Below are positions 43,076 to 52,291 of a stretch of 64,000 nt of DNA, in pieces. The first letter of the stretch is position 1. Each line of letters opens with the position of its first letter. This DNA comes from Roseiarcus sp963696665 (GTDB taxonomy: Bacteria; Pseudomonadota; Alphaproteobacteria; Rhizobiales; Beijerinckiaceae): contig CAVOLE010000024.1 of NCBI GenBank assembly GCA_963696665.1, forward strand, positions 1 through 64,000, written 5' to 3'. The notes beneath the pieces are model-generated. The model was not told the origin of the DNA. It saw only the letters and a list, made by a program, of their open reading frames with translations, and did no database searches. A program made the position numbers and the translations under genes.

Positions 43076-43513
43076 ATGTTCAAGCACATTCTGATTCCGA
43101 CCGATGGCTCGGACCTGTCGCGCAAGGCGATCCTTTATGGCGTGCAGCTCGCCAAGGACGCTGGAGCGACGGTGACAGGGCTGACAGTCGCTGAGCCCTA
43201 CCACGTCGCGACCATGGACACCGTGCTCATTCCTGTCGACGAGGGCGACTACGAGGAGCAGTCGCGCCTCCTGTCAGAGAAGGCGATGGAGCACGTGAAG
43301 ATGGCGGCCGAGGCCGCGGGCGTTAAGTACGAGACGATCCGCGAGGTCCACGACCAGCCCTATCGCGCGATCATCGACGTCGCGCACGCGCGTGGCTGCG
43401 ACCTTATCGTCATGGCCTCGCATGGACGGCGCGGAATCTCGGCGCTATTGCTCGGCAGCGAAACGGTAAAGGTGCTGACGCACTCGACCATTCCGGTGCT
43501 GGTCTATCGCTGA
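43076..43513 (+). CDS. Universal stress protein UspA-like
   Basis: A 145-residue single-domain stress protein: MFKHILIPTDGSDLSRKAIL at the N-terminus and the nucleotide-binding motif ASHGRRGISALLLGSETVKV (G-x2-G-x9-GS) near residue 120. It probably binds ATP and acts under growth arrest. GAGGAGG precedes the ATG. It follows the GlsB-like gene. Confidence 0.92.
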   Translation: MFKHILIPTDGSDLSRKAILYGVQLAKDAGATVTGLTVAEPYHVATMDTVLIPVDEGDYEEQSRLLSEKAMEHVKMAAEAAGVKYETIREVHDQPYRAIIDVAHARGCDLIVMASHGRRGISALLLGSETVKVLTHSTIPVLVYR

Positions 43514-43538
43514 CCGCGAGTTCCCAGCCCGCGCGGGT

Positions 43539-43991
43539 TCAGCCCACCCGCTCGACGCGCAAGAGCGACCCGTCCTCGACAGCGACCACTCTCACCTTGG
43601 CGCCGGCCGGGCAGTCGGGCCCGGCGACGCGCCAGGAACTGTCGCCGACCCGGATGCGCCCATAGCCTCGCGCGATCGCTTCGTCCAAGAAGAAGTCGAC
43701 CCCGACCATCGCATGCGCGCGGCTTTGCGGCAGCGGCCCGGGCCCCTTGTCGAACGATCCGTAGACCCGTCGTCCGACGAGAACCAGCGTCGCCACGAGA
43801 ACCGCAAACAGAATGAGCTGCGCGCCGAAGCCCATCGGCAGGAAATAGCTCACGGCCCCGACGATCGCCGCCGCCGCGCCGAACCAAATGAAGAATGCGC
43901 CGGGCGCGAGCGTCTCGATCGCGCTGAGAACGAGGCCCGCGACGAGCCACGTGAGCGCGACGAGATGGGCCGGTTCCAAGAGGGCTTCCAT
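43539..43991 (-). CDS. NfeD-like membrane protein
   Basis: A 150-residue protein with membrane segments LVALTWLVAGLVLSAIETL and LFAVLVATLVLVG, and a C-terminal OB-fold (VDFFLDEAIARGYGRIRVGD; SSWRVAGPDCPAGAKVRVV). NfeD proteins pair with SPFH proteins; here the SPFH gene begins 23 bases upstream of it on the same strand. Together they likely organise membrane proteostasis. Confidence 0.9.
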   Translation of the reverse strand: MEALLEPAHLVALTWLVAGLVLSAIETLAPGAFFIWFGAAAAIVGAVSYFLPMGFGAQLILFAVLVATLVLVGRRVYGSFDKGPGPLPQSRAHAMVGVDFFLDEAIARGYGRIRVGDSSWRVAGPDCPAGAKVRVVAVEDGSLLRVERVG

Positions 43992-44014
43992 CGCGGGCTC
44001 CGAGCGATCCTCCC

Positions 44015-45073
44015 TCAGGAAGAAGCGCCGCCTGGCGGCGCGTTCTCGGATCCTTGCCAGGGGGACGCGGCCGGCGTGTTCGTGGCGGCCGTGTTCGGCA
44101 CAGGTCCAGGCGGCGGACGTGGCCGAGCCGGCGGCCGCGGGGCTCCAACGGCCTCCCCGCCCATGGCGCTCGCGGCGATTTGGCTCAATCCGCCAAGCGT
44201 GCCCGCAAGCGAGCTCAATTCCATGGGCACGATCACGAGCTTCTGATTGGGCGATTGCGCGAGTGCGTGAAGGGCGGATATATATTTTTCAGCGATCAGG
44301 AAGTTCACCGCGACCACGTCGCCGTTGGCGGTCGCCTCGCTGATGACCCGTGTGGCCGTCGCCTCGGCCTGCGCCGTACGCTCGACCGCCTCGGCGGCGC
44401 GGAACGCCGCGTCGCGCCGCCCTTCGGCCTCGAGCACGAGCGCCGCTTTGCGGCCTTCCGCCCGGGTGATGTCGGACTGTCGCATGCCTTCGGCCTCGAG
44501 GATCACCGCGCGCTTCTCGCGCTCGGCCTTCATCTGCCGGCCCATCGCGTCCACGAGATCTCTCGGGGGCACGATGTCCTTGATCTCGACGCGCGTGACT
44601 TTGATGCCCCACGGCTCCGAAGCGGCGTCGATCACCGTCAGAAGGCGCGCGTTGATCTCGTCGCGGTGTGAGAGGAGCTGGTCCAGGTCCATCGAACCCA
44701 TGACCGTGCGCACATTGGTCATGACGATGTTGCGCAGCGCAGACTGAAGATCAGAGATCTCATAGGCCGCGCGGCGGGCGTCGAGCACTTGATAGAAGGC
44801 GACGCCGTCCACCGTGACGGTCGCATTGTCCTTCGTGATGATCTCCTGGCTCGGGACGTCCATGACCTGCTCCATGACGTTGAGCTTGCGGCCGATGGAA
44901 TCGATGTAAGGAACGATAAGCCCGAGACCCGGGGTCAAGGTTTTGTAGTAGCGGCCGAAGCGCTCAACCGTGTAATTGTAGCCCTGAGGCACCTGGCGCA
45001 CGCCCATGAGAGCGGTGATAACCACAAAGGCCGCGACGACAAGCGCGAAGATGGATGCGCCCTCCAGGATCAC
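44015..45073 (-). CDS. qmcA: SPFH/band 7 (QmcA/stomatin-like) membrane protein
   Basis: A 352-residue protein with an N-terminal membrane anchor (SIFALVVAAFVVITALMGV), the SPFH domain (VPQGYNYTVERFGRYYKTLT, PYIDSIGRKLNVMEQVMDVP) and a long helical coiled part (about residues 175-290), ending in a Pro/Ala-rich tail (PRPPARPRPPPGPVPNT). The GTG at 45073 lies three bases after GGGGAG; the earlier frame is unlike the family. The NfeD gene lies downstream. Confidence 0.92.
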   Translation of the reverse strand: MILEGASIFALVVAAFVVITALMGVRQVPQGYNYTVERFGRYYKTLTPGLGLIVPYIDSIGRKLNVMEQVMDVPSQEIITKDNATVTVDGVAFYQVLDARRAAYEISDLQSALRNIVMTNVRTVMGSMDLDQLLSHRDEINARLLTVIDAASEPWGIKVTRVEIKDIVPPRDLVDAMGRQMKAEREKRAVILEAEGMRQSDITRAEGRKAALVLEAEGRRDAAFRAAEAVERTAQAEATATRVISEATANGDVVAVNFLIAEKYISALHALAQSPNQKLVIVPMELSSLAGTLGGLSQIAASAMGGEAVGAPRPPARPRPPPGPVPNTAATNTPAASPWQGSENAPPGGASS

Positions 45074-45239
45074 GGGCTCCCCTCTGATCAAACCAAGTGC
45101 GGACAAGCCGCTGCGGCCGCGAGTTCTAGCCGCTCCAGCGCCCGCATACGACATCTGTCTTGTCCGGGGCTTGACGGACGCTCTGAGCGCGCCTTTTGCC
45201 ATCGATCGCCCGCCGCATGCCTAGCCCGTTCTGGCTCTG

Positions 45240-46238
45240 CTACCTAACGAGGGGCGCAGCGGCTGCGCGGAGATTGTCCTTCGCGCGGTCGGCGCGGGCC
45301 TGCCTCACGCGCACCAACTGCTGGTCGGCGAGCACGCCGATCAGGATGACCGTCCCCATGACGGCGAAATTGAGCGAACTCGGGATGCCGAGCAGGTTGA
45401 CCAGGTTCTGCAGAACCTGAAGCAGAACCGCCCCAAGCACGATCCCCATGATCGAACCCTCGCCGCCGCGCAGCGAACAGCCGCCAAGAACCGCGGCCGC
45501 GATTCCGTAAAGCTCATAGAAATTGCCGTGCGAGGCCGGAGAGATCGAGCGGGTGTACATCGTGAGGAAGATCGACGAAACGCCCGCGAGCGCGCCGCAG
45601 ATGACGTAGGCGGCGACGATGATCTTCTTGGTCGCGATGCCGGAGAATCGCGCCGCCTCTTCATTCTTGCCGATGGCGAACAGGTAGCGCCCAAACACCG
45701 AGCGGTGCAGCAGCACCCCCATGATCGCCGCAACGATAAGGAAGATGACGAAGGTGTGCGGGACGCCGTAGGTGCGTCCGGTGGTGATCCATTCGAGCGC
45801 CGGAAAGCTTTGGCCGAACTCAAATCCGGCGGTCCCGTCGTTGGTGTACCAGCGCGCGACCCCGCGATAGATCAGGAGGCCGCAGAGCGTGACGACGAAG
45901 GGCTGCAGGTTCATCCGCGTGACCAGAAAGCCGTGCACCCAGCCAAGGACCACGCCGAAACCGATGATGATGAGGACGGCGAGGATCCACGGCACATGGT
46001 AGGTCACGAGCAAGTCGACGAAGATGACGCCGAACAGGGCGAATTCCGAACCGATCGAGAGGTCGATGCCGCCCGTGATGATGACGAAGCCTTCGCCAAT
46101 GGAGAACAGACCAAACAGCCCGACGAGATTGGCGGTATTCGCCAGATTGATCGGCGACAGGAAGCGCGGGTTGAGAAACGCCACCACCGCTCCGACGACA
46201 ATGATGAGGAGGAAAAGCCCGAGATCTTTCTTCAGCAT
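45240..46238 (-). CDS. Sugar ABC transporter permease (RbsC-like)
   Basis: A 332-residue inner-membrane subunit with about ten hydrophobic segments: LGLFLLIIVVGAVVAFLNPR, SIGEGFVIITGGIDLSIGSE (conserved), GFLVTRMNLQPFVVTLCGL and AAVLGGCSLRGGEGSIMGIV (EAA-loop region). It overlaps the ATPase gene by one base. The trio encodes a carbohydrate uptake system of the CUT2 class, which includes ribose and xylose importers; the sugar is unknown. Confidence 0.92.
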   Translation of the reverse strand: MLKKDLGLFLLIIVVGAVVAFLNPRFLSPINLANTANLVGLFGLFSIGEGFVIITGGIDLSIGSEFALFGVIFVDLLVTYHVPWILAVLIIIGFGVVLGWVHGFLVTRMNLQPFVVTLCGLLIYRGVARWYTNDGTAGFEFGQSFPALEWITTGRTYGVPHTFVIFLIVAAIMGVLLHRSVFGRYLFAIGKNEEAARFSGIATKKIIVAAYVICGALAGVSSIFLTMYTRSISPASHGNFYELYGIAAAVLGGCSLRGGEGSIMGIVLGAVLLQVLQNLVNLLGIPSSLNFAVMGTVILIGVLADQQLVRVRQARADRAKDNLRAAAAPLVR

Positions 46239-47755
46239 TACGCCGCGCCCAGTTCCGGCTCACGGGCGACGGCGAGCCTCATCACGTTCTCCTCGCTGAA
46301 CTGGTCTCGGTTCAGGGTTCCGCTGATCGCGCCTTCCTGCATCACCACGATACGGTCGCTGACCCCGATCACCTCCTCCATGTCGGAGGAAATCATCAAG
46401 ATCGCCACGCCCGCGTCGGCGAGCTCCCGCATCAGCGTATAGATTTCCGATTTCGATCCGACGTCGATTCCGCGCGTCGGTTCATCGAACATCATCACCT
46501 TGGGCTTCATCGACAGCCATTTGGCGAGGACGACCTTCTGTTGGTTGCCGCCCGAGAGCGTGCCGACCACGGTCTCCACGTCCGCCGCCTTGATGCTGAG
46601 GGACTGGCGCTGCCGTTCCGCATGCTTACGCTCCGCGCCAAAGTCGATGAGGAGATATCGAGCGAAGGACAGGATGTTCGGCAGCGAGATGTTCCCGGCG
46701 ACCGAATCCTCGAGCACGAGACCGCTTCGCTTGCGATCTTCCGGCACAAGATAGACGCCGTGGGCGATCGCGTCCTTGGCCGAACGAATGGCGACCCCCT
46801 TTCCATTCACGCGGATTTCGCCGCCGACCGCCGCGTCCACGCCAAACACCGCGCGCGCAAGCTCGGTTCGCCCCGCGCCGATCAATCCGGCCATTCCTAA
46901 GATCTCGCCGGCTCTGAGCGAAAGGCTGACGGCGTGCGTAGGGCGCGAAGGGGTTCGTAGCCCGATGACTTCCAGAACCTCTGCGCCCGGCGGCGACTTG
47001 GGTGGAATATAAAGCGATTTGAGATCCCGCCCAATCATGAGGCGGATCATCGCTTCGCGATGGATCTGGTCGCGAGCCAGCTCGCCGACGACCGAGCCGT
47101 CGCGCAGGACGACCACGCGGTCGGCACAGCGTTCGACCTCGTTCAGCCGGTGGGTGATAAAGATGATCGCCACGCCATCGGCCTTGAGCTCGCCGATGAC
47201 CCGCATCAGCCGGTCAGTCTCGGCGGAGGTCAGGCTCGAAGTCGGCTCATCCATGATGACGACCCGCGCGTTGAGCGAAAGGGCCTTGGCGATTTCCAAC
47301 AGCTGGCGCTGGGCAAGGGAGAGGTCGGAGACCAGATCGTCGACCTCGAAGTCGACGTCCAGTCGCTTCAGCAGCGGCGCCACGATACGTTTCGTCGTCT
47401 TGCGGTTGACCAGCCTAAGGGGACCGGCCGACAGCGGCTCCCGCCCGATCAGCACATTCGCGCCAACGTCCAGGTTTTCGAAAAGGTTCAGTTCCTGGTG
47501 AACGAAGGCGATTCCCGAATTCAGCGATTCGGAGACGGTGAACGAGTTGTGCGGCGCGCCGTCGATCTCGATCGTTCCCTGGTCGGGTTTCACCACGCCG
47601 CCAAGAATCTTCATCAAGGTCGACTTGCCCGCGCCATTCTCGCCGATCAGTGCGAGAACCTCGCCCCGGCTCACCGTCAGGCTGACACGCGAAAGGGCGC
47701 GAACGCCGGGATAGCTCTTGCTGATGTCGGTCAGCCGGAGGAGGGGATCGGCCAA
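46238..47755 (-). CDS. Sugar ABC transporter ATP-binding protein (RbsA-like)
   Basis: A 505-residue fused ATPase with two nucleotide-binding domains. The first has LIGENGAGKSTLMKILGGVV (Walker A, about residue 38), LSLAQRQLLEIAKAL and Walker B RVVIMDEPTSSLT. The second has the degenerate Walker A GLIGAGRTELARAVFG, LSGGNQQKVVLAKWLSMKP and VMMFDEPTRGIDVG, as usual for RbsA/XylG-type proteins. It lies between the binding protein and the permease genes. Confidence 0.95.
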   Translation of the reverse strand: MADPLLRLTDISKSYPGVRALSRVSLTVSRGEVLALIGENGAGKSTLMKILGGVVKPDQGTIEIDGAPHNSFTVSESLNSGIAFVHQELNLFENLDVGANVLIGREPLSAGPLRLVNRKTTKRIVAPLLKRLDVDFEVDDLVSDLSLAQRQLLEIAKALSLNARVVIMDEPTSSLTSAETDRLMRVIGELKADGVAIIFITHRLNEVERCADRVVVLRDGSVVGELARDQIHREAMIRLMIGRDLKSLYIPPKSPPGAEVLEVIGLRTPSRPTHAVSLSLRAGEILGMAGLIGAGRTELARAVFGVDAAVGGEIRVNGKGVAIRSAKDAIAHGVYLVPEDRKRSGLVLEDSVAGNISLPNILSFARYLLIDFGAERKHAERQRQSLSIKAADVETVVGTLSGGNQQKVVLAKWLSMKPKVMMFDEPTRGIDVGSKSEIYTLMRELADAGVAILMISSDMEEVIGVSDRIVVMQEGAISGTLNRDQFSEENVMRLAVAREPELGAA

Positions 47756-47839
47756 AGGCGGTCCTTGAGGAAAAGACGGCGCCGCGCGTAAGCGCGGCGC
47801 TCCTGAGCAAGCGGACGCGTTAAGCGCCGCTCGTCATGC

Positions 47840-48793
47840 CTACTTCTTGCCCTGCCGCTCCTTGAGCTCGGCCCAGAATGCGTCGACGTTATCCTTGTCG
47901 ATGATCTTGGTCGGGATGATGATGAGGCCGTTCGCGGGAATGCCTGACTTGTCCCCCTCAAGATACTTGGCCATCGTCTTCATGCCCTGATAGCCCCACT
48001 CGTAGGGCTGCTGGACGACGGTTGAGGCGATCGTGCCTTCCTTGACGCCGCCAAGAGTGATCGGGTCCTCGTCGAAGCCGACGACGGTGATCTGGCCAAG
48101 CTTGCCGGCTTCCTTCAGCGCCTCATAGATCCGGGGCGTGTTGTAGGAATAATAGCCGACCATGCAGTTGATCTCGGGATGGGCGGTTAGCGTGTCCTCG
48201 ACATTGCGCTTGGCGCGGGTCTGGTCGATATCGTCGGCGCGCACGTCGACGAGCTCGATCTTCGAGCCCTTGATCGTGTCCTTGAAGCCCTCGATGCGCT
48301 CGCGGGCGTTGTCGGCGCCGGGAAGTCCGACGAAGCCCATGCACTTGCCGCCGTTCGGCATCGCTTTCAGCGCGATCTCGCCAGCCTGCTTGCCGGCGTC
48401 GACGTTGCTCGAGCCGATATAGGCGACGCGGTTGCTCTTGGGCGCGTCGCTGTCCGTGGTGAACAGCGCCACCTGCTTGCCGATCCGGTCGAGCGCGTCG
48501 GTCATCGTCTTGGGATCGACCGCGCTGACCATGATGCCCGAGACGCCGGCCGCCACAAGGTCATCCATGAGGCGGGTCTGGATCGCCGCAGACGACTGTT
48601 CGGGATATTTGAAGTCGAGCTTGTAATTCGGCAGTTCGCTCTGCGCCTTCTTGACGCCGGCCTCGGCGGCCTTCCAGAAGTCCGACGCGCCATTCACGAC
48701 GAACACGAGCGTCTTCTTATCCGCGGCTTGCGCCGACCCGACAAACGCAAACAGGGCGCCAAGCATCGCGCCGGAAAGCAGAAGCCTTTTCAT
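47840..48793 (-). CDS. Sugar ABC transporter substrate-binding protein
   Basis: A 317-residue periplasmic protein with signal peptide MKRLLLSGAMLGALFAFVG (cut after AQA near residue 23) and the periplasmic-binding fold: TLVFVVNGASDFWKAAEAGV, IMVSAVDPKTMTDALDRIG and VGFDEDPITLGGVKEGTIAS. It is the first gene of the operon, 84 bases before the ATPase gene. A perfect inverted repeat lies 80 bases upstream. Confidence 0.92.
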   Translation of the reverse strand: MKRLLLSGAMLGALFAFVGSAQAADKKTLVFVVNGASDFWKAAEAGVKKAQSELPNYKLDFKYPEQSSAAIQTRLMDDLVAAGVSGIMVSAVDPKTMTDALDRIGKQVALFTTDSDAPKSNRVAYIGSSNVDAGKQAGEIALKAMPNGGKCMGFVGLPGADNARERIEGFKDTIKGSKIELVDVRADDIDQTRAKRNVEDTLTAHPEINCMVGYYSYNTPRIYEALKEAGKLGQITVVGFDEDPITLGGVKEGTIASTVVQQPYEWGYQGMKTMAKYLEGDKSGIPANGLIIIPTKIIDKDNVDAFWAELKERQGKK

Positions 48794-48872
48794 GCGATTC
48801 CTCCCGTCTCGCCCGCAGCAACGCCGTCGGACGCACCGTAATTCGAGCCTATTGGCGGCTCAATACAGGAGT

Positions 48873-48893
48873 GTCCTAAAGACGGGTTAGGAC
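48873..48893 (-). promoter_or_regulatory. Candidate operator of the sugar ABC operon
   Basis: GTCCTAA and TTAGGAC form a perfect 7-bp inverted repeat with a seven-base spacer, 80 bases upstream of the binding-protein start codon. A sugar-responsive repressor could bind it, but no regulator gene is adjacent. Confidence 0.45.
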
Positions 48894-49012
48894 CGGGTCA
48901 AGCTTATAAACCAAGCAATTGCCGAGCGACGAAGCCGGCGAACGATTGGCGATCGCCGCCCATCCCATACAACCCCATGCGGCTTTCGGCTGATCTGGCG
49001 CGAGCAGGGCGT

Positions 49013-49855
49013 TCAACCGTTGATTGATTCCGCCAGCGCCACGACGACGCCGGCTGCGCTCAACGTCCGGCCCGCCGCCATCGCCTCTTCGGCGCGGTCG
49101 AGTCTCAAGAGCGCGAGGGCCTCGCGTCCCGAGGAAGACCCAAGCGCGCCGACCGCGAGCTCGCGGTCCATGACTGGCGTGCCAGGCGCCGGCGCGGGTC
49201 CATCCAGTTTGACTCGCGTGACGCGCTTGCGCGCGGTTCCGCGATGCTTCATCCGCGAGACGACCTCCTGGCCGACATAGCAGCCCTTGTCGAAGTCGAC
49301 TCCGTGGAGGAGATCGAAATTGGCGTCGTGCGGGAAGGCGTCCGCATAGGCGAAATCGAGACCGCCTTTGGGCGCCCCGACGGCGATGCGAAGGCCTTCG
49401 TATTCGCCCACGTGCTCCAACCCGATCGCACCGGCGATCGCGCGGGCCATGATCGCGCGCCAGCCGAGGCGCGGATCGCGCGGATCGGCGTAGAGAAGGC
49501 CGTCGACGTTGGGCCGCTCGTAGCCCCAGAAGGCGGCGACCGCGCGATCGGCGCTCACGTCAGCGATCACGACCTTGGCGCGCAGCTTGTAGAAGCCGAG
49601 CCGCTTGGCGAGATCGGACGCCTGCGCCGCCGCGCAATCGATGAAATAGGATGGCTCCTCGCCACCGGCCGCGCGCACGACGATCATGTCGAACAGGATC
49701 TTGCCTTGTGGTGTGAGCAGCGCCGCATAGCGCGCCTCGCTCGGCTCTAGGCGCTCGACATCGTTGGTTAGCAGGCCCTGCAGAAAGCCAGTTGCGTCCG
49801 CGCCGCTCACGGAAAGGACGCAGCGATCCTCAAGCATGGCGGCTTTCTTGTGCAT
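49013..49855 (-). CDS. ygfZ: YgfZ/GcvT-like folate-binding protein
   Basis: A 280-residue tetrahydrofolate-binding protein that supports iron-sulfur cluster assembly. It begins MHKKAAMLEDRCVLSVSGAD and carries ATGFLQGLLTNDVERL, RYAALLTPQGKILFDMIVV and the hallmark DKGCYVGQEVVSRMKHRG near residue 200. The ATG at 49855 follows GGAGG by five bases. Divergent from pyrC. Confidence 0.92.
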   Translation of the reverse strand: MHKKAAMLEDRCVLSVSGADATGFLQGLLTNDVERLEPSEARYAALLTPQGKILFDMIVVRAAGGEEPSYFIDCAAAQASDLAKRLGFYKLRAKVVIADVSADRAVAAFWGYERPNVDGLLYADPRDPRLGWRAIMARAIAGAIGLEHVGEYEGLRIAVGAPKGGLDFAYADAFPHDANFDLLHGVDFDKGCYVGQEVVSRMKHRGTARKRVTRVKLDGPAPAPGTPVMDRELAVGALGSSSGREALALLRLDRAEEAMAAGRTLSAAGVVVALAESING

Positions 49856-49932
49856 GGACGCCTCCGGTCGCGCTTGCAAGGGCGGAGACTGTCAAATAGG
49901 CCGCTTTTCAGCCACTGCAAGAAAGAACCGAC

Positions 49933-51252
49933 ATGCCGCCGAGCTTCGATTGCGTCCTGATCAACGGAACCGTCGTCAACCAGGACGGGATCGGCGCACG
50001 CGACATTGGCGTTCGCGACGGGCGCATCGCCGAGATCGGCGCTTTGAGCGGCGCCGCGGCGGGCGAGCGCCTCGATTGCCGCGGCCTTCACATTCTTCCC
50101 GGAATCATCGACACCCAGGTGCATTTTCGCGAACCGGGGCTCGTTCATAAAGAGGATCTGGAGACAGGCTCCCGCGCGGCGGTTCTCGGCGGGGTGACCG
50201 CCGTGTTTGAAATGCCCAACACCGATCCGCTGACGGTGAGCGCAGACGCGCTCGCCGACAAGCTCGCCCGTGCGAAAGGCCGCATGCATTGCGACTTCGC
50301 CTTTTGGGTCGGCGGCACACACGACAATGTCGCCGACATCCCCGAACTCGAGCGGTTGCCCGGAGCCGCGGGGATCAAGGTGTTCATGGGGTCCTCGACC
50401 GGGCGCCTCCTGGTCGCTGACGATGAGGGCGTGCTGGCGATTTTGAAGGCTATCCGCCGCCGCGCGGCCTTCCATAGCGAGGACGAGGCGCGCCTGAATG
50501 AGCGCAAACCCTTGCGCGTCGCGGGCGATCCGTCCTCGCATCCCGTCTGGCGCGACGAAATCGCGGCTCTGCGCTCGACTGAGCGGCTCATTCGCCTTGC
50601 GCGTGAGGCGCGGGCGCAGGTGCACGTCTTGCATATCTCGACGCGCGAGGAGATGGCGTTTCTGACCGGCGCCAAGGATGTCGCAAGCTGCGAGGCGACG
50701 CCGCATCATCTGACGCTGGGCGCCGAGGACTATTCGCGTTTAGGCACAAAGATTCAGATGAACCCGCCCGTCCGCGGCCCCGGACATCGCGAGGCGATCT
50801 GGCGCGGACTCGAGCAGGGCGTGGTCGATGTGCTGGGCTCCGACCACGCTCCACACACGCTCGACGAGAAGGCCAAGCCCTATCCCGAGAGCCCATCCGG
50901 CATGACCGGCGTGCAGACGCTCGTTCCGATCATGCTCGACCACGTGAACGCCGGGCGGCTCAGTCTTCCGCGTTTCGTCGATCTGACCAGCGCCGGACCT
51001 CAGCGTCTGTTCGGAATCACCGGCAAGGGCCGAATCGCGGTCGGCTATGACGCCGACCTCACCATCGTCGACATGAAGCGCCGTGAGACCATCCGCGATT
51101 CCTGGATCGCCTCACGCTCGCAATGGACGCCCTATGACGGAAAAGCGGTTACAGGCTGGCCGGTCGGGACAATCGTGAGAGGCCGCCGGGTGATGTGGGA
51201 GGGCGAGCTCGTGACGCCGTCGTCGGGCGAGGCGGTGCGGTTCGGGAGCTGA
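49933..51252 (+). CDS. pyrC: Dihydroorotase (class I)
   Basis: A zinc amidohydrolase that cyclises carbamoyl-aspartate to dihydroorotate in pyrimidine synthesis. The 439-residue protein has the metal-binding start IIDTQVHFREPGLVHKEDLE (usually HVHxR; here QVHFR), HVLHISTREEMAFL, ATPHHLTLGAEDY and GSDHAPHTLDEKAKPYPESP. The first histidine of the usual HxH is therefore Gln, though the catalytic Asp and remaining ligands are present. Length matches class I enzymes. Confidence 0.9.
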   Translation: MPPSFDCVLINGTVVNQDGIGARDIGVRDGRIAEIGALSGAAAGERLDCRGLHILPGIIDTQVHFREPGLVHKEDLETGSRAAVLGGVTAVFEMPNTDPLTVSADALADKLARAKGRMHCDFAFWVGGTHDNVADIPELERLPGAAGIKVFMGSSTGRLLVADDEGVLAILKAIRRRAAFHSEDEARLNERKPLRVAGDPSSHPVWRDEIAALRSTERLIRLAREARAQVHVLHISTREEMAFLTGAKDVASCEATPHHLTLGAEDYSRLGTKIQMNPPVRGPGHREAIWRGLEQGVVDVLGSDHAPHTLDEKAKPYPESPSGMTGVQTLVPIMLDHVNAGRLSLPRFVDLTSAGPQRLFGITGKGRIAVGYDADLTIVDMKRRETIRDSWIASRSQWTPYDGKAVTGWPVGTIVRGRRVMWEGELVTPSSGEAVRFGS

Positions 51253-51687
51253 ACGGCGTATCGTTGATATGCCGGATGGGGGCGCGCCATTAGCGAGTCC
51301 GTTTTGAGCCATTTCAATGGCTTGCGGCTCGATTAACGAGTCACCTCCGTTGCGAGGCCTCAATCCTGACCGCCAAAGCCGCGGCGAATGCTCCGCCGCT
51401 TAGTCGAGCGAGAGTGAACCGCCTAGATATCGAAGCAACCAGCAATGGCGGCCCAAGCAATAAGAAGAGGAGGGAGATGAGATAGGATGACAACGTCCGC
51501 TGTCGACTGATTTATAACTCCTATCCCCGAGAAAATATTCACTGACAATGATATAAACGTCTATTTTAACTCATAATATCGTCATATATATAAAAATAAA
51601 TTCCATGGATTTCACCTTTAATACCGAATAATACTAGAATATATATTCATCTTGCACGGAATATATTTGAAATGTAGCCTTAAGCGC

Positions 51688-51812
51688 AAGCCGTCATTTT
51701 CGTCGTCCCCCGTAAACTCCTCAGGTTACCGTCGGCTGAACGCTTATGAGTTCCTTGTCTTTTGATTCAAAAATTCAGGAGTATTGACGTCGTCACCCAG
51801 TCGACGTTTTTT
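51688..51812 (+). ncRNA. Candidate small RNA between pyrC and the MaoC gene
   Basis: The transcript predicted from the promoter-like boxes at 51652-51680 would end at the terminator at 51786-51812. It contains AACTCCT (51715-51721) that could pair with AGGAGT (51778-51783). The start is inferred; only the terminator is firm. The downstream genes are convergent, so the terminator does not belong to them. Confidence 0.3.
51786..51812 (+). terminator. Plus-strand rho-independent terminator
   Basis: ACGTCG and CGACGT form a 6-bp stem around the loop TCACCCAGT, followed by six T residues. It terminates plus-strand transcripts coming from the AT-rich gap, and would also protect the convergent MaoC gene from read-through. 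Confidence 0.65.
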
Positions 51813-51817
51813 AAAAT

Positions 51818-52291
51818 CTACTCCATCACCTGCATTGTAAGCCAGGTCGCGACGAGCGCCGGCTTCTCCGCCCCTTCGACCTCGACGCTGACCTCGTAAG
51901 TGAACTGCCATTCCTTCCCCGAGCGGGGCGTGAGCGCCCTCAGCGTGAAACGCCCGCGCACCCGGCTTCCCGAAGGGACAGGCCTGACAAAGCGGATGCG
52001 GTCGAAGCCATAATTTACGCCGTGAGCCGCGCCCTCGATTCTGGGCAAGGCGCTATAGGCCATGGCCGAGAGCAGCGAGAGGGTGAGAAAGCCATGAGCG
52101 ACCGTACCGCCAAATGCGGTCTCAGCCGCCCGCTGGGGATCGACATGGATGAACTGCTCGTCCTCTGTGATTTTAGAGAAGGCGTCGATCCGCGCCTGGT
52201 CCACGGTCATCCAGCGCGACACGAAGCTCTGTCCGACCATGGCGGCGAGTTCGGCGGCGGGAACCTTCTTAACATCTGCCAAATCATTCAT
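51818..52291 (-). CDS. MaoC family dehydratase
   Basis: A 157-residue hot-dog protein. The active site reads ITEDEQFIHVDPQRAAET with GGTVAHGFLTLSLLSAM, as in (R)-specific enoyl-CoA hydratases with a short MaoC domain. The ATG at 52291 overlaps the stop of the upstream SDR gene (ATGA), so they are one operon. A longer frame through the SDR gene is a shadow. Together they may act on a 3-hydroxyacyl-CoA. Confidence 0.88.
   Translation of the reverse strand: MNDLADVKKVPAAELAAMVGQSFVSRWMTVDQARIDAFSKITEDEQFIHVDPQRAAETAFGGTVAHGFLTLSLLSAMAYSALPRIEGAAHGVNYGFDRIRFVRPVPSGSRVRGRFTLRALTPRSGKEWQFTYEVSVEVEGAEKPALVATWLTMQVME

Larger units (their letters stand above)
51253..51817. other. 565-base gap with an AT-rich island and a candidate small RNA
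   Basis: From about 51500 to 51680 the sequence is strongly AT-rich (runs such as ATATATATAAAAATAAATT), unlike the GC-rich surroundings, suggesting imported or selectively unconstrained DNA. No coding frame is supported. A plus-strand promoter-like pair (TTGCAC at 51652, TAGCCT at 51675, 17-base spacer) and a terminator at 51786-51812 bracket about 130 bases, the size of a small RNA. Confidence 0.5.
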
